Shown here piece by piece: positions 16,541-25,100 of a stretch of 64,000 bases of DNA. The DNA comes from Flavobacteriaceae bacterium CRH (GTDB lineage: Bacteria; Bacteroidota; Bacteroidia; Flavobacteriales; Flavobacteriaceae), in the NCBI GenBank assembly GCA_001507425.1, contig LMAJ01000004.1:62001-126000 (forward strand), read 5' to 3'. Numbering within the stretch: position 1 is the stretch's first letter; the number at the start of each line of letters is the position of its first letter. Under the pieces are notes generated by a model, which saw nothing but the letters and a program-made list of their open reading frames with translations, had not been told where the DNA came from and did not search any database. The translations under genes and the position numbers were made by a program.

Positions 16541-18289
16541 TCATTTCAAAACCGGAATTTTTACAAAACTGTCTGTATACCATTTTATTTGTAAAGGTTC
16601 TTTTGAGTCTTTAATTGTTTCTTCGCTGACATCTTTACCTGTTCCATAATTTAATTGAGAAAATGCATTTTTATTAACATTAATAACAATCAGAATTCGG
16701 CTTCCTTTACTCAATTGTTTGCTTACTAAATGCGTATTCGAAAAAGAAATAGTTTCAATAGCATTCGGTTCTAATAAATTTCTCTTTTCAATGTCTTTTA
16801 CAAAACTCGCGCGGCCCAGAAAATAAGACAAATGAAAATATTCGCCATTCGGCATTACTTCATAAACAGTTACGCCTAAATCGACATCTTTTTTATTGAT
16901 GCTTATTTTTAATTCTCCCAAAAAAGAGCCATTTACGATTATTGGTTGTTTTAATGGTTCGCTAATAAAAGTATAGCCACTTGTAGTGTCAATTTCTTTA
17001 CGAATTATCGGATTCGGATAATAATCGTTGGTACTAATTTCCCTGTCGGCAAAATCGATTTTTTGCAAGAGGAATTCTGTTTTATTGGGCTTCTTAGAAC
17101 TTGCCGCATAGAACTTTCCTGATTTGTTGTTTGTCAAATAGAAAGTTAGAAAATCATCACTCATTTTATCAATCGACGGCGCACTTTTCCATTCGTTCGC
17201 GCCCATAACCTGATAGTTAATTTTGTCTTTTAAAATTTCAGGTTTAGTTCCGTTTTTCAAAATATAATCAAACCATTGATAGGTAATTTTTTTGATATCA
17301 ATTAAAGCATTACGATCAACTTTATAATCATTTACAATAGCTTCACCGCCAATCTGAGTCCCAAAATGGCTGTACGGACCAATAATTAAATAAGCGTTTG
17401 TTTTTGGGGTGTATTTTTGAAGTTCCCTTAAATAGTATAAACTGGAGTTTTGCGAATCGTTATAATAACCATCAAAAGCCAAAACGGGAATTTTTATCTT
17501 AGAAAAATCAGTTTTATAAGGCGCCATTTTTTGCCAGTAAGTATCAAATGCAGGATGACTAATCCATTTCTGAAACCATCTGTTTGGCGCGCCATCAATA
17601 CTGTCTAATTTTTTGTAAGCAACTCCTGTTTCCCACCATTTAAACTGCATGTCTCGAAAACGCTTTCTGTCATTTCCGGCAACAGTGTCAAGATATTTGT
17701 TATTTCCAACATAAAAAGCCCATTCATAATTTGGGTTAACAAAAATATTATTCTCCATAGGCAAACCCATTCCGGGCCTGTTCGCCACATACGGAACAAT
17801 TGTTTTCAGAGCCGGATGTGGTGTTTTTAGAGCCGCCCATTGCGTAAATCCGTTATAGCTTCCACCAAACATACCAATACTTCCGTTACAAAATTTTTGT
17901 TTACTAATCCAGTCGATGGCGTCATAAACATCATTGCTGTCATTTTCGTACGGATTTATTTCATCGGGACTAAAACGCTTTCCTCTCGAATATACAATTA
18001 CGCCAACATAACCATGATCTGCAGCTTCTTTCAGACTTTTAAGATCCCGGCCTTTATCGCGTACATAAATTGTAAATTGAAGAATTACAGGTTCAGGATT
18101 TTCAACTCCTTTTTTACGAACAACTATTGCAGATAATTGTGCACCATCGTGTGTTTTAATAAGCACACTATCCTGAATATTATAGGCACTTTCATTACTT
18201 GCTAGTTTTGCGGCTTTTGTTTGTTGTGCAACAATCGAAGTTGTAGTTAAAAATAAACTTAGAAATAATAACAATAGTTTCTTATTCAT
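16541..18289 (-). CDS. CocE/NonD-family hydrolase (X-Pro dipeptidyl-peptidase-like)
   Basis: An N-terminal signal peptide (about 1-21) precedes an alpha/beta-hydrolase domain. The nucleophile is Ser144 in MFGGSYNGFTQW; an Asp lies in VLAFDGYYND and the His in IIGPYSHFG. A C-terminal jelly-roll domain, typical of CocE and glutaryl-acylase proteins, starts near residue 430 (PLKQPIIVNGSF). The 582-residue length fits this family. Members cleave acyl, ester or X-Pro peptide bonds in the periplasm or outside; the exact substrate is not evident. It is divergent from a VanX-like dipeptidase. Confidence 0.88.
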   Translation of the reverse strand: MNKKLLLLFLSLFLTTTSIVAQQTKAAKLASNESAYNIQDSVLIKTHDGAQLSAIVVRKKGVENPEPVILQFTIYVRDKGRDLKSLKEAADHGYVGVIVYSRGKRFSPDEINPYENDSNDVYDAIDWISKQKFCNGSIGMFGGSYNGFTQWAALKTPHPALKTIVPYVANRPGMGLPMENNIFVNPNYEWAFYVGNNKYLDTVAGNDRKRFRDMQFKWWETGVAYKKLDSIDGAPNRWFQKWISHPAFDTYWQKMAPYKTDFSKIKIPVLAFDGYYNDSQNSSLYYLRELQKYTPKTNAYLIIGPYSHFGTQIGGEAIVNDYKVDRNALIDIKKITYQWFDYILKNGTKPEILKDKINYQVMGANEWKSAPSIDKMSDDFLTFYLTNNKSGKFYAASSKKPNKTEFLLQKIDFADREISTNDYYPNPIIRKEIDTTSGYTFISEPLKQPIIVNGSFLGELKISINKKDVDLGVTVYEVMPNGEYFHLSYFLGRASFVKDIEKRNLLEPNAIETISFSNTHLVSKQLSKGSRILIVINVNKNAFSQLNYGTGKDVSEETIKDSKEPLQIKWYTDSFVKIPVLK

Positions 18290-18307
18290 AATTTAGTGAA
18301 TTTTTAA

Positions 18308-18339
18308 TTTGAGGTAGTTTAATATTATGTCTATATTTA
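18308..18339 (+). promoter_or_regulatory. Bacteroidetes-type promoter for the VanX-like dipeptidase gene
   Basis: TTTG at 18308-18311, a 20-bp spacer and TATATTTA at 18332-18339 fit the TTTG-N(17-23)-TAnnTTTG consensus with one mismatch. Transcription would begin near 18345, which supports the start codon at 18369 rather than the in-frame ATG at 18327. Confidence 0.5.
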
Positions 18340-18368
18340 CTTATATAATAGACTTCAATTATAACTTT

Positions 18369-19022
18369 ATGTTACATCTTAAAAAATCATTATTTTCCTT
18401 GGTATTTCTTTTTTCGATATGGGCTGCAAATGCACAAAATGAAGCATATTCAGATCCTGTAAAACAAGAAATTGCCGATACGACTTTTGTTAATTTAAAA
18501 GACTACAGCCAGGATTTTATTTATGACATGAAATATGCCACAGAAGATAATTTTTTGAAGGCAAAAGTGTATGATTGTGCAGAATGTTTTTTGCGCTTAA
18601 AAACAGTTCAGGCTTTAGTGGCTGCAAATAAAGATTTTATAAAAAAAGGGTATAAAATAAAGTTATACGATTGCTACAGACCTTTATCTATTCAGAAAAA
18701 AATGTTTGAGATTGTGCCGAATCCGGTATACGTGGCAGATCCAAAAAAAGGCTCCATTCATAATAGAGGTGGAGCCGTTGATATTTCTATAGTTGATGCC
18801 AGTGGAAAAGAAGTCGATATGGGAACTCCTTTTGATTTCTTCGGAATTCAGGCCGGTCATAATTACACGAAACTTTCAAATAAAATACTATCAAACAGAA
18901 AGTTTCTTAAAAAAGTAATGATTGAAAATGGCTTCAATTCATTCGATTCAGAATGGTGGCATTATAATTTAAAAACAGGCTTAAAAGATAAAGTTGCCAA
19001 TCAAAAATGGAATTGCGAATAA
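18369..19022 (+). CDS. VanX-like D-Ala-D-Ala dipeptidase (M15D)
   Basis: A signal peptide (MLHLKKSLFSLVFLFS...ANAQ) is followed by about 195 residues of the M15D family. Zinc motifs are SIHNRGGAVDIS (SxHxxGxAxD) and EWWHYN. CYRPLSIQKKM carries the catalytic Arg. The enzyme hydrolyses D-Ala-D-Ala dipeptides; in Gram-negatives such proteins probably recycle cell-wall fragments in the periplasm and do not by themselves imply vancomycin resistance. There is no vanHA cluster nearby. It is divergent from the CocE hydrolase; the next gene is convergent with its stop adjacent. Confidence 0.9.
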   Translation: MLHLKKSLFSLVFLFSIWAANAQNEAYSDPVKQEIADTTFVNLKDYSQDFIYDMKYATEDNFLKAKVYDCAECFLRLKTVQALVAANKDFIKKGYKIKLYDCYRPLSIQKKMFEIVPNPVYVADPKKGSIHNRGGAVDISIVDASGKEVDMGTPFDFFGIQAGHNYTKLSNKILSNRKFLKKVMIENGFNSFDSEWWHYNLKTGLKDKVANQKWNCE

Positions 19023-19586
19023 TTATTCAACACATCTTATGTTTTCCATAAAATAAGTGTTCGGGTGATACACTTTCTTGTTCATTTCAGATGTCAATTC
19101 ACCTCTTACAATATAATCTTCAGTATCGGTTAAGTATTTAATTCTCATAATCGAAACCGGAGATTTTTTTAATTCTTCAAAATTTTCTTTCATAAACATA
19201 AAAATCCCTGTATTTACTCTATTGTCAAAGCCTTTTTCACGAATAAGTGACCCGCAGCTTTCCTGATCAATGTGTATTAGGGTTACAATTTTTCCGTTTT
19301 CTAATTGTAAAAATACCTTTGAGTTTTTGTCAAAACAATTTGCTTTTATAAAAGAGTTGCTTTTTTGAATCAATTGCAGGTTTAATGTTGGCAAACCATC
19401 TGTTTGTGCCAATGAAAAGAACACATAACTAAACGTTGCTCCAAAGTTTTTCTCGCTAATAAGGTATTCGTTTGTTACTTTATAAGTACCAATAGAATCT
19501 GTTACATTAGCGCTATATTCGCATGGTTTTTGGGCAAAAGCTGTAAAAGTTAATAAGAAAAAAGTTAAAGTAATTAGTTGTTTCAT
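19023..19586 (-). CDS. Exported protein of unknown function
   Basis: The ATG at 19586 gives a clean signal peptide (MKQLITLTFFLLTFTAFAQ) and about 187 residues. The mature part has YSANVTDSIGTYKVTNEYLI near its start and regular beta-strand character. It begins right after the stop of the methyltransferase gene upstream (3-bp gap), so the two are likely co-transcribed. I do not recognise the family. Confidence 0.65.
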   Translation of the reverse strand: MKQLITLTFFLLTFTAFAQKPCEYSANVTDSIGTYKVTNEYLISEKNFGATFSYVFFSLAQTDGLPTLNLQLIQKSNSFIKANCFDKNSKVFLQLENGKIVTLIHIDQESCGSLIREKGFDNRVNTGIFMFMKENFEELKKSPVSIMRIKYLTDTEDYIVRGELTSEMNKKVYHPNTYFMENIRCVE

Positions 19587-19588
19587 TT

Positions 19589-20767
19589 TTAAGTAATTTT
19601 TCTGCAAATTAAAACTATTTTGTTATCATTTTTATCTGTTGTAAAAAAACAATAAACATTTCCTCCATTTTTTATTTTCCACTTTTTTCGAATGTTTTCT
19701 ACCGTGTCCGGAAAATTTCTTGTAGTGATGTTTGCCTGCTGATTTAAAAGTGCTGTTTTCATGTCGTTTTTGCCGTATGAAAGCAGTTTTTCTATTTCAA
19801 AAGTTCTTCCCGGAAAATCAATTAATTCGTCTGAAGTATATAAATGAGAGTGTTTGTGGAGTTTATTGATGTTGAATGTATTACTAACTTCATCAAAACC
19901 GCCCGATTTCATAATGGCCGAATTGGGTTCGTACAAATATTTTTGCGGTAAATGATAAAACGGATATTCTGATTCGCCTAAAATAAACTCAAACGTTTCA
20001 ATTTTGTCTTTTAAGATATTCGCTGTTTTAATCGTTATTTCGCCTGAATATTGATTGTGAATTTCAAAAAGTAATTCTTTTACTTCATTTTCTAAGCCAA
20101 TGATATGAATGTTTTTAACGAATTTTAATTCAGATAAACCAGCTGAAATATCTAATAAAGGCGCCGTTTTTATCAGAACAGAATCACTTTTTTCAAAGTA
20201 AAATTCTAATGATTCAGGAACATTTGGCAAACAGTCTTTTAGCATAAAAACTTTGCCTTTGGCATCATTCCTGCGGGAAGGATCAATATAAATCCAATCC
20301 CACTTTTGAGTTGATTCGTTTAAAATATTAGCAGAATCATCGGCATAAAAAGTGCAATTTTTTACCTGTAATTGCTCAAAATTATGTTTTACAATGGCCG
20401 ATAAATCTTCGTTTATTTCGCAATGTGCAACAACTTTAAATTTTTTAGAAAAATAATAATCATCAACACCAAAACCTCCCGTTAAGTCAATTAAACTTTC
20501 CCCGGAAATTAAAGATGCTTTATAAGAAGCTGTTTTTTCTGATGAGGTTTGTTCTACAGAAATTTTGCTGGGATAAATTATATTTTCAGTTGAAAACCAA
20601 GTTGGTAATTTGTCTTTTGCTTTTGATTTTGCTTCAATCTGATTTAAAATCGAAATCCATTCGACTTCAGGAAAAGGGTTTTTCTGAAGTGCTAATTTTG
20701 TAATGGAAACACCGCTATTTTTAGTTATAAAATCCTGAATGCTTTTGTTTAAAATAGAAGTGTTCAA
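19589..20767 (-). CDS. Class I SAM-dependent methyltransferase with THUMP-like domain
   Basis: Motif I is LIDLTGGFGVDDYYFSKKF at about residues 92-110, followed by motif II (VAHCEINEDLSAIVKHNF) and WIYIDPSRRND, a DPxRR-type substrate motif. The C-terminal part (about 310-390) matches the THUMP-like domain seen in Bacteroidetes members. The 392-residue length is typical. It probably methylates a nucleic acid, but its target is not established. It is 2 bp downstream of the AI-2E-type transporter gene, so the three minus-strand genes 19.0-21.9 kb likely form one operon. Confidence 0.82.
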   Translation of the reverse strand: MNTSILNKSIQDFITKNSGVSITKLALQKNPFPEVEWISILNQIEAKSKAKDKLPTWFSTENIIYPSKISVEQTSSEKTASYKASLISGESLIDLTGGFGVDDYYFSKKFKVVAHCEINEDLSAIVKHNFEQLQVKNCTFYADDSANILNESTQKWDWIYIDPSRRNDAKGKVFMLKDCLPNVPESLEFYFEKSDSVLIKTAPLLDISAGLSELKFVKNIHIIGLENEVKELLFEIHNQYSGEITIKTANILKDKIETFEFILGESEYPFYHLPQKYLYEPNSAIMKSGGFDEVSNTFNINKLHKHSHLYTSDELIDFPGRTFEIEKLLSYGKNDMKTALLNQQANITTRNFPDTVENIRKKWKIKNGGNVYCFFTTDKNDNKIVLICRKIT

Positions 20768-20769
20768 TG

Positions 20770-21861
20770 CTAAATTCTTTCGGTTAATACGGAGACAATT
20801 TTGTTGTCAGGAAAAAATTCCTTTAAAATTACTTTCACCATCGTAAAAACCGGAATTGCGATAATCATTCCGACAATTCCAAAGGTAATTCCGCTAATTA
20901 AAGTAACCAGAAATATTTCTAACGGATGCGAATTTACACTTTTTGATGAAATTATAGGCTGACTGATATTATTATCAATCGCCTGAACGATTAAAAACCC
21001 TATGATTACGTAAATTGTTCTTGGCAGAATTTCCGATTGAAAATCGCTTCCAATCATACTGATCATCGTTAAAATACCGGCTAATATTGTTCCGATAATT
21101 GGTCCTATATAAGGAATGATATTTAGGATTGCACATAAAAAGGCAATAACAAAAGCATTTTTATTTCCGAAAATCACTAAAACAATTAGGTATAAAATAA
21201 ATACAACGGTTAATTGAAGTAACAATCCAATAAAATAGCGGGTTAAAAAATGATTTATTTTAGTAACTGAGTTTATAATTTTATCTTCATTGTTGTCCGG
21301 TAAAATTTTTCTGGCTGTAGCTTTAAAGTTATCCTGATCTTTAACAAAGAAAAAAGTAATGAAAAATACAGAAACTATTCCCATTCCCATATCGGCCATA
21401 AAACCTAATATTGAGTTTATAAAACCTGTAAAATAAGTAAAATCAAGCATTGAGGTTACTTTTGAATCTTTCAGCATTTTGTTTAAATCAACATGTTGAA
21501 CATTAAAATAGGTTTCTATGCTTTTTTCTGTCTCCATAAACTGATGCTGAAGCTGATTTGTATCTAATAAAGACAAATTGTTGGCTTGCGAAATAATTAA
21601 AGGCACAAACAGAAATATAAAACCAACCATCATTAAAATGAAAATCAGAAGGGTAGTCGTTGCGGCTAATGAATTACTGAATTTTAATTTATTTTTTAAA
21701 AATTGCACCAACGGATTCGCTATTAAACACAATAACAGAGAGATACATAAGTATACAATTACGGTTTGTATTTCGTATAAAAAGTATAATACGATAGCAA
21801 TTACTAAGATTGTAGCTAAAGCCCTTAATATCCCGTTAGATATAATTTTTGATGTAATCAT
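20770..21861 (-). CDS. AI-2E transporter-family (PerM/YdiK-like) membrane protein
   Basis: A 363-residue polytopic protein. Two N-terminal helix pairs (ILRALATILVIAIVLYFLY..., TIVYLCISLLLCLIANPLV) are followed by a soluble section (about 85-150) and more helices. The conserved IPYIGPIIGTILAGILTMI, the ISQPIISSKSVNSHPLEIFLVTLI motif and the final AIPVFTMVKVIL are hallmarks of the family. Despite its name, most members are not proven autoinducer exporters. It is first in the operon with the methyltransferase. Confidence 0.9.
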   Translation of the reverse strand: MITSKIISNGILRALATILVIAIVLYFLYEIQTVIVYLCISLLLCLIANPLVQFLKNKLKFSNSLAATTTLLIFILMMVGFIFLFVPLIISQANNLSLLDTNQLQHQFMETEKSIETYFNVQHVDLNKMLKDSKVTSMLDFTYFTGFINSILGFMADMGMGIVSVFFITFFFVKDQDNFKATARKILPDNNEDKIINSVTKINHFLTRYFIGLLLQLTVVFILYLIVLVIFGNKNAFVIAFLCAILNIIPYIGPIIGTILAGILTMISMIGSDFQSEILPRTIYVIIGFLIVQAIDNNISQPIISSKSVNSHPLEIFLVTLISGITFGIVGMIIAIPVFTMVKVILKEFFPDNKIVSVLTERI

Positions 21862-21916
21862 GATTTAATTTTAGGTTATAAATATAGCAAAAAACCTTTT
21901 GAAACTCATGCTTAAC

Positions 21917-21948
21917 CAAAAAAAAGCGAGATAGAATCTATCTCGCTT
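21917..21948 (-). terminator. Intrinsic terminator after the M43 protease gene
   Basis: AAGCGAGATAG (21924-21934) and CTATCTCGCTT (21938-21948) form a perfect 11-bp stem with a 3-nt loop. On the minus strand it is followed by a run of Ts and lies just past the protease stop codon. Confidence 0.85.
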
Positions 21949-21973
21949 GTAAGTTTATGCTTGTTATATGTTT

Positions 21974-22927
21974 TTAGATTCCAAAAGCAGCTCTTGGTCC
22001 TCCGGTAACAAAAATTGCAGCAATTCTGCTTTTTTGCCCATTAGAAAACATGTACATTGCATTATCATTCGTATAATCCATGTAGTTCATTGTCATTTCT
22101 ACAGGAGTTCCAGAACATGTACTGTAATGTGGGTAAGCTGGGTTACCATAATTTTCTTCATTGTGAGTTGGAGTATCAGCTACTAAATCGCTTCCGCAAG
22201 TTGCATCTCCCCAAATGTGGCGTAAATTCAACCAGTGACCAACTTCGTGAGTTCCAGTACGTCCTAAATTGAAAGGTGCATTTGCAGTACCAGATAATCC
22301 AAAATATCTCGGATCAATAACAACTCCATCAGTAGCAGCAGCTCCTCCTGGAAATTGTGCATAACCTAATATGTTGCTGCCAATTGTGCAAGACCATAAG
22401 TTAAGTTTTGTTGTTGGAGAAGTTGGAGCTAAACCGCCCTGAGCTACTTTTTTCATAGCATCGTTTGTTCCCCAAGATGTTTTTGTAGTCGATTTTCTAA
22501 TAACCTGATCTAATACAAACGTAATTCCTACATTGGCTTTTACACCAGCGAATAATGCAGGAACACTGTTGTAATCAGAGTTCAGGGCGTTAAAATCTTT
22601 GTTTAAAACATCAATCTGAGATTGAATTTGAGTTGCCGAAATATTTTCTGCAGTAGTTCTGTAAAGAACATTTACTACAACTGGAATTTCGATTTTACCA
22701 TTAACTAAACGCTTGGTTAAGAGTTGGTTGTTTGTAAAAGCTTCAATTTGATTCATTCTGATCGCTAATGTTGGATCAGCTTTTAATTGCGCTTCTAAAA
22801 CTTCTTGTGAGGCACATCCACGGCGGGCAATTGCGTTCAGACTTGAATCTGGAGTAGATTCTGCTTGGTCATTTTGACATGAGAACAGCAATAATGCTGC
22901 AACTGCGGATAAAAGAACTTTTTTCAT
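21974..22927 (-). CDS. M43-family zinc metalloprotease lipoprotein (cytophagalysin-like)
   Basis: A lipoprotein signal ends at LLLFSC (Cys17), followed by QNDQAES. The catalytic domain has THEVGHWLNLRHIWGD, giving His227, Glu228, His231 and His237 (HExxHxxGxxH-type site with an Asp/His continuation). MNYMDY (Met283) is the Met-turn. Paired cysteines (CGSD..., YSTC) resemble those in pappalysin/cytophagalysin proteases. At 317 residues it is a compact member with no T9SS tail. It should be an exported endopeptidase held in a membrane by lipid. It is a single-gene unit with its own terminator. Confidence 0.9.
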   Translation of the reverse strand: MKKVLLSAVAALLLFSCQNDQAESTPDSSLNAIARRGCASQEVLEAQLKADPTLAIRMNQIEAFTNNQLLTKRLVNGKIEIPVVVNVLYRTTAENISATQIQSQIDVLNKDFNALNSDYNSVPALFAGVKANVGITFVLDQVIRKSTTKTSWGTNDAMKKVAQGGLAPTSPTTKLNLWSCTIGSNILGYAQFPGGAAATDGVVIDPRYFGLSGTANAPFNLGRTGTHEVGHWLNLRHIWGDATCGSDLVADTPTHNEENYGNPAYPHYSTCSGTPVEMTMNYMDYTNDNAMYMFSNGQKSRIAAIFVTGGPRAAFGI

Positions 22928-23085
22928 AATAATAGGGGTTTTTGTTATATTATTGTTGATTAGTTAAACAATACGGCAATTTTATAACAAAAACTTTACG
23001 TATCAAAATATTTACAAAAAAATATTTGTCAGAATTTTACAATCCCTTATAATGTAAGGCTCCTACAAAAAAATGACTAAATTTA

Positions 23086-23580
23086 TTACGAAGTAAATTC
23101 GTACAAAGCTATACTTGTGGCTTGTACGACATTCATGCTACTGTTCTTTCCAAACATATTTATATGAACAATTTGACTTGAAATTTTAAGAAGTTCATCT
23201 GATATTCCATCAATCTCACTTCCAATAATAAGTGCAATTTTTTGATTGTCAGCAATGATGACTTCTTTGAGAGGTTTACTGTTGTTTGCAATTTCGAGAG
23301 CAATAATTTCAAAATTACCTTTAGTTAAATAGTCAACAAGTTCTTTTGTTTCTTCAATAATAATGTGCGGTACATGAAGATGTGTACTTCTTGAAGTTTT
23401 GTTTATTTTTCTAGGCGTTAGCGGAATATCTTTTCCTGAAAAAATAATATTTTCAACGCCAAAAGCTTCGGCAATTCTAAAAAGAGAACCTATATTTTGC
23501 TGAAAATAAATATGGTCGCATACCAAAGTTATCGGAAATGTTTTTCGCTCAAATTGATTTTCTTCGTGAGTAAGCTGCAC
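23086..23580 (-). CDS. SpoU/TrmH-family RNA methyltransferase
   Basis: A 164-residue SPOUT protein: motif 1 NIGSLFRIAEAFGVENIIFSG, motif 2 IALIIGSEIDGIS and motif 3 HINMFGKNSSMNVVQATSIALYEF. These form the trefoil knot that binds S-adenosylmethionine; the family 2'-O-methylates ribose in tRNA or rRNA. There is no extra N-terminal RNA-binding domain. It is the last gene of a minus-strand cluster that also holds rsmE and tsaD, so RNA modification is a shared theme. Confidence 0.88.
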   Translation of the reverse strand: MQLTHEENQFERKTFPITLVCDHIYFQQNIGSLFRIAEAFGVENIIFSGKDIPLTPRKINKTSRSTHLHVPHIIIEETKELVDYLTKGNFEIIALEIANNSKPLKEVIIADNQKIALIIGSEIDGISDELLKISSQIVHINMFGKNSSMNVVQATSIALYEFTS

Positions 23581-23590
23581 TTTTTAAATT

Positions 23591-24229
23591 TTAGTTGGTG
23601 AAAATGTAATTGATAATATTAGCGCCCATTTTTAAGGCTTTATCCCTTGCATTCGCTGTGTCGTTATGTACTTCCGGATCTTCCCAGCCATCGCCCAGAT
23701 CGCACTCATAAGTATATAGTAAAACTAATTTACTTTCTATGAATATTCCAAAAGCCTGAGCACGAGTACCATCGTGTTCGTGAATTTTAGGCAATCCGTT
23801 TGGAAAAGGAAAAGGTTTTTGAAAAATAGGATGATTCGCCGGAATTTCGACTAAATTATTATTAGGGAATATTTTTTTGATTTCTTTTCGAATATATTGA
23901 TCCATTCCGTAATTATCATCAATATGAAGAAAACCGCCGCCATTTAAATAATTTCTAAGATTACTTACATCAGCATCGCTAAAAACCACGTTTCCGTGAC
24001 CGGTCATGTGTACAAAAGGATACGAAAGTAAATCAGGATTACTTGGTTCAACTGTTGATGGTTTTGCTTTTAGGCGCGTATTAATATTCGAATTACAAAA
24101 ACGAATCAGGTTGGGCAACGATGTTGGGTTTGCATACCAATCGCCACCGCCGCTGTATTTTAGCAAAGCAATTTCTTGTGAAAATGAAGAAACCGAAAAA
24201 AGTAATAATAGGTAAAATATTCGCTTCAT
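23591..24229 (-). CDS. DUF4159-type exported protein
   Basis: A signal peptide (about 1-17, ending SSFSQ) is followed by a Rossmann-like domain. Motifs include YPFVHMTGHGNVVFSDADVSNLRNYLNGGGFLHIDDNYG and the later YTYECDLGDGWEDPEVHND. This pattern (GGG F, HxDD, GDGWE) is characteristic of DUF4159, a glutamine-amidotransferase-like fold of unknown function often linked to gliding or MoxR clusters. The gene lies 10 bp upstream of the trmH-like gene in the same operon. A 100-bp palindromic element separates it from rsmE. Confidence 0.85.
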   Translation of the reverse strand: MKRIFYLLLLFSVSSFSQEIALLKYSGGGDWYANPTSLPNLIRFCNSNINTRLKAKPSTVEPSNPDLLSYPFVHMTGHGNVVFSDADVSNLRNYLNGGGFLHIDDNYGMDQYIRKEIKKIFPNNNLVEIPANHPIFQKPFPFPNGLPKIHEHDGTRAQAFGIFIESKLVLLYTYECDLGDGWEDPEVHNDTANARDKALKMGANIINYIFTN

Positions 24230-24272
24230 GTAATTATAAATTATCTTGTATTTTTTACTCTAAAAGTATTTT

Positions 24273-24372
24273 TGTCATCCTGACGGAGAAAGGATCACAC
24301 TACAAATTCCGCATAGAAATTCACCAATCTTTGTCGAGTTACGTGTGTGATTCTTCCTCCGTCAGGATGATA
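24273..24372. repeat. 100-bp dispersed palindromic element, copy 1
   Basis: Two 28-bp near-inverted arms lie at 24273-24300 and 24345-24372 (core CATCCTGACGGAG...GGATCACAC and its complement). They flank a 44-bp centre. An identically sized copy in the opposite orientation is at 42910-43009, and the centres also match after reverse complementing (shared TTTGTCGAGTT). It lies in the 155-bp gap between the DUF4159 gene and rsmE. Confidence 0.85.
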
Positions 24373-24384
24373 AAATCAGGCGTA

Positions 24385-25098
24385 TTAATTTGTTATTTCA
24401 TTAAAAAACACAACACTATGACAAGCTACAATTGCAGCAGTTTCTGTTCTTAAACGTGTGTTTCCTAGCGCAACAGGCTGAAAATTATTTTCTAAAGCCA
24501 ATGCAATTTCTTTATCAGAGAAATCACCTTCGGGACCAATTAATAATGTAACGTTCTCGTTTGGTTTTAAAACTTCTTTCAATGATTTTTTGTCTGTTTC
24601 TTCACAATGAGCAATCAATTGTAGACCTTCATTTTTTTGTTTAATGAATTCTTTAAATGAAATTGCATCATTCAATTTTGGTAAAAATATCTCATTAGAT
24701 TGTTTCATTGCCGAAAGAATGATTTTTTCAAAACGTTCTTTGTTAATCACTTTTCGCTCAGAGCGATCGCAAAAAATTGGCGTAATTTCCTGAATACCAA
24801 TTTCGGTTGCTTTTTCTAAAAACCATTCAAAACGATCATTCATTTTAGTTGGCGCCACGGCCAGGTGCAAACGAAATTTTGGTTCGTCGGCTTTTTTTAT
24901 CGAAAGTACTTGAACAATACATTTGTTGTCTGATGCCAGTGTAATTTCTGTTTCAAACAAAAGTCCTAAACCATTTGTAACGTGTAGGATATCTGAATCT
25001 TTTTTGCGTAAAACCTTTATAATATGTCGGCTTTCTTCTTTGTCAAAAGAAAAAGTCTCTGTAGTTTCGTCTATATCTGGATTGTAAAATAATTGCAT
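24385..25098 (-). CDS. rsmE: 16S rRNA (uracil(1498)-N3)-methyltransferase RsmE
   Basis: The 237-residue protein starts with the PUA-like N-terminal region (DKEESRHIIKVLRKKDSDILHVTNGLG). The SPOUT domain follows, with KATEIGIQEITPIFCDRSER, then LLIGPEGDFSDKEIALA and LGNTRLRTETAAIVA. These are the defining RsmE motifs. It methylates N3 of U1498 in 16S rRNA late in 30S assembly. It is 2 bp downstream of tsaD on the same strand, so the two are tightly coupled. Confidence 0.95.
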   Translation of the reverse strand: MQLFYNPDIDETTETFSFDKEESRHIIKVLRKKDSDILHVTNGLGLLFETEITLASDNKCIVQVLSIKKADEPKFRLHLAVAPTKMNDRFEWFLEKATEIGIQEITPIFCDRSERKVINKERFEKIILSAMKQSNEIFLPKLNDAISFKEFIKQKNEGLQLIAHCEETDKKSLKEVLKPNENVTLLIGPEGDFSDKEIALALENNFQPVALGNTRLRTETAAIVACHSVVFFNEITN

Positions 25099-25100
25099 AA

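Noticed and set aside
18327..18368. Longer N-terminus of the VanX-like dipeptidase.
   Set aside because: The promoter at 18308-18339 overlaps it, and the ATG at 18369 starts directly at a signal peptide.
24273..24372. The palindromic element considered as a CRISPR repeat-spacer or as an rsmE terminator.
   Set aside because: There are only two arms in inverted orientation and no array. The same 100-bp unit at 42.9 kb shows it is a dispersed element, although it may also terminate transcription.
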